A stretch of DNA of 6,000 nucleotides from Candidatus Omnitrophota bacterium (lineage in GTDB: Bacteria > Omnitrophota > Gorgyraeia > JAGLLT01): NCBI GenBank assembly GCA_030630095.1, contig DAOVNW010000062.1:1-6000 (forward strand), written 5' to 3'. Below the pieces are notes generated by a model. It saw only the letters and a program-made list of their open reading frames with translations. It made no database searches and was not told the DNA's origin. The translations under genes and the position numbers were made by a program. Position 1 is the stretch's first letter; the number at the start of each line of letters is the position of its first letter. Below are positions 1-5,677 of this stretch, piece by piece.

Positions 1-270
1 ACTGTAGGTAATTTTAAAATTGGGTTAATTCATGAACTGGGACAACGGGCATCAAAACGCGTGGAAACAGCCCGTCAAGAGTTTCGCGGCATTAAACTTG
101 ACGCGGTTATTTTCGGCCACACTCACTGCCCGCTAAATGAAACAAATAAAGGCATTCTATTTTTTAACCCCGGCAGCCCGACAGACAATATACTTTCTCC
201 CTACAAATCAATAGGTATTATAAACGTCTCTGATAAGATAACCGGAAAAATTATAAAACTACGGAGTTAA
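1..270 (+). CDS. YfcE/MJ0936-type metallophosphoesterase, C-terminal part (5' end outside window)
   Basis: The reading frame is open from base 1 and ends at the TAA at 268-270, so the gene begins upstream and only the last 89 residues are visible. They carry the C-terminal metal-binding blocks of the calcineurin-like phosphoesterase fold: a His after a hydrophobic strand (GLIHE, His codon at 31-33), the GHTH block (115-126), and the NPGSP turn (166-180) typical of the YfcE/MJ0936 branch. Members of this family are small cytosolic, Mn2+/Ni2+-dependent phosphodiesterases, and their natural substrate is usually unknown. The N-terminal D-x-H and GD-x-x-D blocks would lie upstream. The GTG at 61 is not the start, because conserved family sequence (the metal-ligand His) lies upstream of it in the same frame. 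Family membership is near certain; substrate cannot be inferred. The next gene starts 12 nt downstream, suggesting an operon. Confidence 0.9.
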   Translation, partial: TVGNFKIGLIHELGQRASKRVETARQEFRGIKLDAVIFGHTHCPLNETNKGILFFNPGSPTDNILSPYKSIGIINVSDKITGKIIKLRS

Positions 271-272
271 AT

Positions 273-278
273 AGAGGA
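273..278 (+). promoter_or_regulatory. Shine-Dalgarno of the cation exchanger gene
   Basis: AGAGGA lies four bases before the ATG at 283, directly after the stop codon of the phosphoesterase gene. Spacing is slightly short, but it is the only purine-rich candidate and supports the ATG at 283 as the start. Confidence 0.6.
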
Positions 279-282
279 TAAA

Positions 283-1275
283 ATGCTTACAATCTATTTG
301 CAATTCGCGCTCTTTTCCGGACTAATTATCTTTTTCGGCTACAAGCTCTCTGTCTACGGACGGGACATTTCTAAGCAAAGCTTCTTTTCAGAAGCGCTTT
401 TCGGCATAATATTTCTGGCCATCATAACCTCTCTCCCCGAACTCATAGCCGGTATTAGCTCAGCCGTAATAGTTGACCTGCCTAATATGGCCGCTTCCGA
501 CGTCCTGGGCTCCATCCTGATAAACTTAATGATAATAGGCCTCCTCGACTTCGTACAGGGAAAAGGCGGCATCCTCTCTTTATCCGGCAGAAAACATATC
601 CTAACAGTAAGCATAACCATTGGCATTCTGGCCATAATCTCTTTATCACTCCTGCTAAGGGAAATAGCTGGAGTCCATTTAGGATTTTTTAATATCGGCT
701 ATGAAAGCTACCTGATTATCCTCATCTTCATTTTTTCCACACGCATGCTTTATCAGCACGGCCAGGAAAAAAACGAAGAAAAAAATAACGGCAAAAAAAC
801 TATAGGCCGGCTCTGGCTGAAGTTTGGTTTCTCGGCAATCATTGTCGTCATATCGGGACTAAAAATAGCCGAATGCGGCGCCGCCATAGTAGAGAACACT
901 CCTTTAAGCGACAACTTTGTCGGCCTTGTTTTTCTGGCTGTAGTTACCTCTTTGCCGGAACTAATCGTCTCAATTACCGCTTTACGGCTGGGTTCGGTCG
1001 ATATGGCAATCGGAAACATTCTGGGCAGCAACTTTTTTGATACTCTTATAATTCCTTTAACGGATATTTGCTACAGAAAGGATCAAATACTCTCAGTAAT
1101 AGACTTATCTCATCTGTTTACTCTTATTTTATGCATACTTTTTTCCGCCATAATCATCAGCGGCATAAGTTATCGCAGTAAAAAGTCATTTTTAAAGTTA
1201 GGGTGGGACGTTATCTTTATGTTTATCATCTTTATCGTAGCCGTTTATTTCTTTTACGTTATAGGATGCAGGTAG
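283..1275 (+). CDS. CaCA-superfamily Na+/Ca2+ (or cation/H+) exchanger, 330 aa
   Basis: An integral membrane antiporter with the inverted two-repeat design of the Ca2+/cation antiporter superfamily. About ten hydrophobic segments form two sets of five, separated by a Lys/Glu/Asn-rich loop at about residues 158-178. Alpha-1 repeat: TSLPE at 49-53 and SDVLGSILIN at 72-81. Alpha-2 repeat: TSLPE at 222-226 and GNILGSNFFD at 244-253. Against the archaeal NCX_Mj structure (from memory), the ion-coordinating positions are all retained: A46/T49/S50/E53, S77 and N81 in repeat 1, and A219/T222/S223/E226, S249 and D253 in repeat 2, including the Asn/Asp asymmetry. This supports a real exchanger, probably expelling Ca2+ against Na+ or H+, but ion specificity is inferred. 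Oddity: repeat 1 has GSI where GSN is usual. Length is typical of prokaryotic members. The start at 283 has a nearby Shine-Dalgarno, and the stop is 10 nt before the HIT gene. Confidence 0.93.
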   Translation: MLTIYLQFALFSGLIIFFGYKLSVYGRDISKQSFFSEALFGIIFLAIITSLPELIAGISSAVIVDLPNMAASDVLGSILINLMIIGLLDFVQGKGGILSLSGRKHILTVSITIGILAIISLSLLLREIAGVHLGFFNIGYESYLIILIFIFSTRMLYQHGQEKNEEKNNGKKTIGRLWLKFGFSAIIVVISGLKIAECGAAIVENTPLSDNFVGLVFLAVVTSLPELIVSITALRLGSVDMAIGNILGSNFFDTLIIPLTDICYRKDQILSVIDLSHLFTLILCILFSAIIISGISYRSKKSFLKLGWDVIFMFIIFIVAVYFFYVIGCR

Positions 1276-1276
1276 A

Positions 1277-1283
1277 AAGGAAG
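1277..1283 (+). promoter_or_regulatory. Shine-Dalgarno of the HIT gene
   Basis: AAGGAAG begins two bases after the TAG of the exchanger gene (1273-1275) and ends two bases before the ATG at 1286. The core AAGGA is four bases from the start codon. The tight packing suggests translation of the two genes is coupled. Confidence 0.65.
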
Positions 1284-1285
1284 TA

Positions 1286-1765
1286 ATGGAAAAACTTTGG
1301 GCTCCATGGAGAGCGGAATATACTAAGTCAAAAAAAACTAAGGGGTGCATATTTTGCCTGAAGCCAAAATCCAAAGGCGGCAAAAAAGACTACATAGTAA
1401 CCAGAGGCGAATATGTCTTTTCAATGTTAAACGCGTACCCCTACAATAACGGCCATATCATGGTGGCTCCTTACCGCCATATTCAAGGCCTGGACGGCCT
1501 CAAAAAAGAGGAAACATCGGAATTAATGGAGATGGTTAATAAATCCATATACTTACTTAAAACAATTCTTAAACCATCCGCTTTTAACATTGGCATAAAC
1601 ATCGGAAGTATCGCCGGAGCAGGTTACGCGGAACATCTACACGTTCATATTGTACCTCGCTGGCAGGGCGATACTAATTTTATGCCCATTATTGCCAAAA
1701 CCAAGGTCGTCCCGGAAGCCCTTGATGAATTGCATAAAAGATTAAAAGATGCTCAAAAAAAATAG
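1286..1765 (+). CDS. HIT-family protein, Ap4A phosphorylase/hydrolase-like, 159 aa
   Basis: A small cytosolic nucleotide-binding enzyme of the histidine-triad superfamily. The N-terminus LWAPWRAEY (residues 4-12) is the hallmark of the bacterial branch often annotated as AP-4-A phosphorylase. It is followed by a C-I-F-C pair (C21, C24), likely part of a zinc site, then NAYPYNNGHIMVAPYRHI (49-66). The active site is the triad H117-L-H119-V-H121 within GYAEHLHVHIVPRW, followed by GDTNFMP. By analogy with HINT1 the middle His (H119) is the nucleophile. Expected chemistry is cleavage of dinucleoside polyphosphates or nucleoside phosphoramidates/adenylates; which one cannot be told from sequence. 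Length and motifs are intact. The gene sits 10 nt after the exchanger and 49 nt before dnaE. Its last codons run through an A8 tract (1755-1762) directly before the TAG, so the exact C-terminus is sensitive to a sequencing indel or slippage there. Confidence 0.95.
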   Translation: MEKLWAPWRAEYTKSKKTKGCIFCLKPKSKGGKKDYIVTRGEYVFSMLNAYPYNNGHIMVAPYRHIQGLDGLKKEETSELMEMVNKSIYLLKTILKPSAFNIGINIGSIAGAGYAEHLHVHIVPRWQGDTNFMPIIAKTKVVPEALDELHKRLKDAQKK

Positions 1766-1811
1766 TAACAAATACTATATCTCAAAAAAAGAAGCAGCAA
1801 ACCTTGTTTAG
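1749..1811 (+). other. Possible 20-codon mini-ORF bridging the HIT stop and dnaE start
   Basis: An ATG at 1749 opens a 20-codon frame that overlaps the last codons of the HIT gene, passes through the A8 tract and ends at a TAG (1809-1811) three bases before the dnaE ATG, in the same frame as dnaE. The peptide ends KYYISKKEAANLV, which faintly resembles the start of an excisionase-like helix-turn-helix but is too short to fold as one. No clear Shine-Dalgarno precedes it. It may be chance, a degraded remnant, or a coupling element that delivers ribosomes to dnaE, whose own start lacks a good ribosome binding site. No protein function is claimed. Confidence 0.2.
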
Positions 1812-1814
1812 ACT

Positions 1815-4800
1815 ATGAAACATTCTGATTTTGTTCATCTGCATACCCATACCTTATACAGTCTCTTAGACGGTGCCTGCCGCATTGAAGATATCATGGA
1901 AACAGCGCGTAAATTTAAAATGCCGGCGGTAGCAATTACTGATCACGGTAATATGTTTGGAGCCGTTGACTTTTATGTCCAGGCAAAAAAGCAGGGAATA
2001 AAACCGATAATCGGCGCCGAAATGTACGTCGCGCCGAAATCAAGATTTGATAAATCATCAAGGGGAGCAAGAGAAGCCACCAGGCACATTACCCTATTAG
2101 CCAAAGATGAAACAGGTTATCAAAACCTGATGAAACTGGTCTCGGCCGGTTATACGGAAGGTTTCTATTATAAACCCAGAGTTGATAAAGAACTGCTCTC
2201 CGAACACAACCGCGGATTAATAGCCTTAAGCGGCTGCTTAAAAGGAACTACCGCCCAGTTACTGCTCAAGGACAAAGTTGATAAAGCCATAGACTCTATC
2301 CATGAATTCTCCGCCATCTTTAACAATAATTTTTATCTTGAAATACAAGATCACGGCCTTAAAGAACAAAAAAAAGTTAATCAGTTTTTGATTCGCTTCT
2401 CCAAAGAAATGAATATCCCCTTAGTGGCCACTAATGACGTTCATTATATAAAAAGGGTGGATGCTCAAGCGCACGAAGCCCTTCTCTGCCTGCAGACACA
2501 AACAACCCTGGATGATCCCAATAGAATGAGAATGAGCACCAGTGAATTTTACTTCAAGAGCCCTCAGGAAATGAAAGAACTTTTTAAGGAAACGCCGGAG
2601 GCCATAAGAAATACCATAGAGATTACAGAAAAATGTAATTTGGAACTATCTTTTGACGAAGACCACTTACCGCGCTACAAAACTCCGAACGGCATAAACA
2701 GTAATGACTACTTGACAAATCTCTGCCTTGAAGGAGCAAAAAAAAAGTATCCAACTATTACCAAGGAATTGAAAGAGAGGCTTGATTACGAGTTAACTAT
2801 CATCGAAAATGCGGGGTTCACGAGTTACTTCTTGATGGTTTGGGACTTTGTAAAGTTTGCTAAAAGTCAAAACATCCCCGTAGGCCCGGGCAGGGGATCC
2901 GCCGCGGGCAGTGTAGTCGCCTATGTTCTTGATATTACAGGCATTGACCCCATTCAACACAACTTAATCTTTGAAAGATTTCTCAATCCCGAGAGAATCA
3001 GCCTGCCTGATATTGATATAGACTTTTGCTATGAACGCAGGCAGGAAGTTATTGACTATGTCGCGAATAAATACGGAAAGAGAAACGTGGCCCAGATAAT
3101 TACCTTCGGAAGTATGGCGGCCAGGGCTGTTATCAGGGACGTCGCCAGAGTTATGAGCCTCTCTTATAACGAAGCTGATAAAATAGCAAAGATGATACCG
3201 TCAGACCCAAAAATGACGCTCAATAAAGCCTTAAAATTAGAACCTAACTTAAAAGAATTATACGAAACCGATGAAAGAATCACCCAATTAATTAACACTT
3301 CAAAGACACTTGAGGGGTTAAAAAGGCACGCCTCGGTGCACGCGGCGGGAGTCGTTATCTCTGAAGACGACCTGACAAACCACATACCCCTATTTAAAAC
3401 AACTGATGACCAGATTACAACCGGTTACGACATGGAATCACTAAAAAAAATCGGCCTGGTTAAGATGGATTTTTTAGGGCTCAAAACCCTAACTGTCATC
3501 GATAAAGCCTGTAAGATTATAAAAAGGGTGCGGGGCGATACCATCGACATTAACAGCCTGCCGCTTAATGACAAGAAAACCTATAAACTTTTACGCGCGG
3601 CAAAATCAATGGGCGTTTTTCAGCTTGAAAGTTCAGGCATGCGGGATCTTCTGATAAAGTTGAAACCCGAGATTTTTGACGATATCGTCGCGCTTCTGGC
3701 GCTGTACCGCCCGGGGCCGCTGGGCAGCGGCCTGGTAGACGAATTTATTAAAAGGAAACACGGTAAGGTCCCCGTAGCCTACGTTCATCCTCAGCTTAAA
3801 CCAATTCTTAAAGATACATACGGAGTACTTCTGCACCAAGACCAAATTATGGTCATGGGTATCAAGCTGGCGGGTTTTTCTTTTGCCCAGGCTGATATTC
3901 TTATGCGTGCCATCAGCAAAAAAAGGCCTGAAGAGATGGAGGAGCTTCACGGTGAATTCATCAAAGGCGCCGCGGCCGGCGGCATTAACAAAAACAAGGC
4001 GGAAGAAATCTTTACTCTCATATCTCATTTTACAGGTTACGGTTTCAATAAGGCGCATACAACCTGCTACGCGGCTATAGCTTACCAAACAGCTTACCTT
4101 AAAGCAAATTACCCTGTGGAATTTATGACCGCTCTTTTAAGCAGTGAAAAAAATGATATGGATAAGATAGCTCTCTACATTGAAGACTCTAAAAAGCTCG
4201 GTATTGAAATACTTCCTCCCAATGTAAACGAAAGCTTCTCTGAGTTTACGGTAATAAAGGGAAAAAAGGCTATACGTTTCGGCCTATCCGCTGTGAAAAA
4301 TGTCGGCGAAGGAGCCATAGATTCAATAATAAAGGCGAGGTTAAAAAAAGGTAATTTCAAGTCTTTGTATGACTTATGCAAACGGATTGATTCAAGGCTG
4401 GTTAACAGAAGAGTACTTGAAAGCCTGATTAAATGCGATGCTTTTAGCAGCTTCAATCTCTACCGGTCACAGCTAACGGCAATACTGGATAAAGTTATGG
4501 CAGCAGCTTGCAGTATACAAAAGGATAAGGCCAACGGCCAACTTTCTTTCCTGGACGGGCCTCAAGAGGAGGGGGGTTTTGGAGAGACCTTTAAAGAAAT
4601 ACCGCAAATTGATGAATGGCCGGAAAATCAGCTACTGGCCTTTGAAAAGGATATGTTAGGCTTTTATATAACCGGACATCCACTGGCAAAATACGAAAAA
4701 ACTCTTAAGTTCTTCTCAAAACTACAAATATCACGTTTAGCCGAAGGTACGAACGGAAGTGAAATAACCATCGCGGGAGTAATCGCTAAAATAAAGCAAA

Positions 4801-5267
4801 CGGTTACCAAGAAAAAGGGCGAAAAAATGGCCATTGTCAGGCTCGAAGACCTAAGCGGCCAGACTGATGTGCTTGTTTTCCCCAGGTCATACGCAAAATG
4901 TTCAAATTTTATAAAGATTGACGCGATTGTTTTTATTAAAGGCAAGTTGAATTTACGTGAAGAGACTCCCAAGATTATCGCTGAAGAGATTACTTCCATA
5001 AAAGAAGCCAGAACCAAATATACCTCAAGCCTCGAAATTAAACTTCTGACCGCGGGCCTGGAAGAAAAAACATTAAAAGAGCTAAAGGAAGTGCTGGCAG
5101 TACATCCGGGAAAAACTCCGGTTTATTTGAACTTCATAAGTCCCCAAGGCAAAAATCAAAAAATACTGATCAACTCTGATATAAAGGTTAGGGCTGATGA
5201 AACCCTGATTAACCGTATAGAGAAATTGGTCGGCCAAGATGCCGTATTTATTGAAGTTTGCGCTTGA
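1815..5267 (+). CDS. dnaE: DNA polymerase III alpha subunit (replicative C-family polymerase), 1150 aa
   Basis: Catalytic subunit of the chromosomal replicase, DnaE1 type, close to the 1160-residue length of the E. coli protein. An N-terminal PHP domain (about 5-275) retains nine presumed metal ligands: H10, H12, D19, H44, E69, H91, C141, D208 and H210. The palm has PVGPGRGSAAGS (355-366), the catalytic pair in PDIDIDF (D401, D403) and the third acidic residue in VKMDFLGLKT (D552). The fingers region includes YRPGPLGSG and the QADILMRAISKK helix. It is followed by a helix-hairpin-helix region from about 823 (GLSAVKNVGEGA), a likely sliding-clamp contact QLSF at 909-912, an OB fold (about 984-1055) and a C-terminal domain expected to contact tau. 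No intein or frameshift is seen. The ATG at 1815 is the first start after an in-frame TAG at 1809, and HLHTH follows at once. No Shine-Dalgarno is near, so coupling to upstream translation is likely. The TGA at the end lies inside the next promoter's -35 box. Confidence 0.98.
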   Translation: MKHSDFVHLHTHTLYSLLDGACRIEDIMETARKFKMPAVAITDHGNMFGAVDFYVQAKKQGIKPIIGAEMYVAPKSRFDKSSRGAREATRHITLLAKDETGYQNLMKLVSAGYTEGFYYKPRVDKELLSEHNRGLIALSGCLKGTTAQLLLKDKVDKAIDSIHEFSAIFNNNFYLEIQDHGLKEQKKVNQFLIRFSKEMNIPLVATNDVHYIKRVDAQAHEALLCLQTQTTLDDPNRMRMSTSEFYFKSPQEMKELFKETPEAIRNTIEITEKCNLELSFDEDHLPRYKTPNGINSNDYLTNLCLEGAKKKYPTITKELKERLDYELTIIENAGFTSYFLMVWDFVKFAKSQNIPVGPGRGSAAGSVVAYVLDITGIDPIQHNLIFERFLNPERISLPDIDIDFCYERRQEVIDYVANKYGKRNVAQIITFGSMAARAVIRDVARVMSLSYNEADKIAKMIPSDPKMTLNKALKLEPNLKELYETDERITQLINTSKTLEGLKRHASVHAAGVVISEDDLTNHIPLFKTTDDQITTGYDMESLKKIGLVKMDFLGLKTLTVIDKACKIIKRVRGDTIDINSLPLNDKKTYKLLRAAKSMGVFQLESSGMRDLLIKLKPEIFDDIVALLALYRPGPLGSGLVDEFIKRKHGKVPVAYVHPQLKPILKDTYGVLLHQDQIMVMGIKLAGFSFAQADILMRAISKKRPEEMEELHGEFIKGAAAGGINKNKAEEIFTLISHFTGYGFNKAHTTCYAAIAYQTAYLKANYPVEFMTALLSSEKNDMDKIALYIEDSKKLGIEILPPNVNESFSEFTVIKGKKAIRFGLSAVKNVGEGAIDSIIKARLKKGNFKSLYDLCKRIDSRLVNRRVLESLIKCDAFSSFNLYRSQLTAILDKVMAAACSIQKDKANGQLSFLDGPQEEGGFGETFKEIPQIDEWPENQLLAFEKDMLGFYITGHPLAKYEKTLKFFSKLQISRLAEGTNGSEITIAGVIAKIKQTVTKKKGEKMAIVRLEDLSGQTDVLVFPRSYAKCSNFIKIDAIVFIKGKLNLREETPKIIAEEITSIKEARTKYTSSLEIKLLTAGLEEKTLKELKEVLAVHPGKTPVYLNFISPQGKNQKILINSDIKVRADETLINRIEKLVGQDAVFIEVCA

Positions 5268-5293
5268 CATATTTACTTCCAATATGATATATT
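5264..5293 (+). promoter_or_regulatory. Sigma-70-type promoter for the HU-family gene
   Basis: A perfect -35 hexamer TTGACA (5264-5269) contains the dnaE stop codon TGA (5265-5267). With an 18-base spacer it is followed by TATATT (5288-5293), five of six matches to the -10 consensus. The alternative GATATA at 5286-5291 gives a 16-base spacer. Transcription would start near 5300, giving a leader of roughly 37 bases that contains the strong ribosome binding site. The -10 region lies within a small dyad, AATAT-GAT-ATATT (5281-5293). Hexamer calls are read directly from sequence; activity is inferred. Confidence 0.7.
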
Positions 5294-5323
5294 ACTCTTA
5301 GAAACATAAAGGGTTAGAAAAAT

Positions 5324-5330
5324 GGGGGGA
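5324..5330 (+). promoter_or_regulatory. Shine-Dalgarno of the HU-family gene
   Basis: GGGGGGA ends six bases before the ATG at 5337, a near-ideal distance. It is the strongest ribosome binding site in the window, fitting an abundant nucleoid protein. An ATG at 5322 within this element is closed by an in-frame TAG at 5331, so 5337 is the start. Confidence 0.75.
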
Positions 5331-5336
5331 TAGCAG

Positions 5337-5609
5337 ATGACAAAAAAAGACATTGTCTTAAGGATAGCAAGTGAAACCAAAATCAAACAAATTGACGTCA
5401 AAAGGGTAGTGCAAAAGATACTTCAATGCATCATTGAAAATCTGCAAGAAGGCAAAAAAGTAGAACTGCGTAATTTCGGTGTCTTTAAAATAAAGCAAAG
5501 GCGGGGAAGAACAGGAAGAAATCCCCGAACGGGCGAAGTTGTTCCGGTTCCGCCCAAAAAGGTGGTTATATTTAAACCCGGTTTAGTAATGAAAAAAATG
5601 ATTAAGTAG
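5337..5609 (+). CDS. HU/IHF-family (DNABII) DNA-bending protein, 90 aa
   Basis: A small nucleoid-associated protein expected to act as a dimer that binds and bends DNA. Residues 1-40 form the helical dimerisation part (MTKKDIVLRIASET at the start). VELRNFGVFKIKQRRGR (42-58) starts the beta saddle. The family signature GRNPRTGEVVPVPPKKVVIFKPG (60-82) includes the arm tip, with P63 as the intercalating proline. Length matches HU/IHF exactly. The sequence mixes HU-like and IHF-like features (ELRNFGVF and the RRVV-like KKVVIFKPG are IHF-leaning), so assignment to HU or IHF is left open. A dedicated promoter overlaps the dnaE stop, and a strong Shine-Dalgarno precedes the start, both consistent with high independent expression. 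hisS follows after 68 bases. Confidence 0.96.
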   Translation: MTKKDIVLRIASETKIKQIDVKRVVQKILQCIIENLQEGKKVELRNFGVFKIKQRRGRTGRNPRTGEVVPVPPKKVVIFKPGLVMKKMIK

Positions 5610-5677
5610 CTATTTGTTTTTAATATAAACGGTTTTAATACTAAAAACTACGGTTAATCTACACTAAAACGCCCCAT

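Noticed and set aside
61..270. Complete small gene starting at GTG 61
   Set aside because: The frame is open upstream to base 1 and includes the family's conserved metal-ligand His, so this is the tail of a larger gene.
354..1031. Two - strand open frames opposite the exchanger gene
   Set aside because: Their sequence is the antisense of the membrane segments of a clearly conserved transporter; no independent support.
1198..1383. 61-aa - strand frame across the exchanger-HIT junction
   Set aside because: It covers two well-supported genes and the HIT ribosome binding site, with no recognisable protein features.
2113..2129. CAGGTT/AACCTG 6-bp inverted repeat in dnaE
   Set aside because: A 6-bp stem is expected several times by chance in 6 kb and lies in the middle of conserved PHP coding sequence.
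3633..4088. 151-aa open frame on the - strand inside dnaE
   Set aside because: It lies entirely opposite conserved polymerase fingers sequence, shows no recognisable domain and no ribosome binding site; it is a shadow of dnaE.
4664..5017. 117-aa open frame on the - strand inside dnaE
   Set aside because: It is antisense to the OB-fold region, with composition expected from the reverse of a Lys/Glu-rich gene and no domain recognised.
1815..5267. Intein or inserted element in dnaE
   Set aside because: The protein is collinear with a standard DnaE of normal length and all catalytic blocks are uninterrupted.
5610..5677. Intrinsic terminator after the HU-family gene
   Set aside because: The only pairing seen, GTTTTA with TAAAAAC around 5632-5648, is AT-only with a bulge and no following T run.
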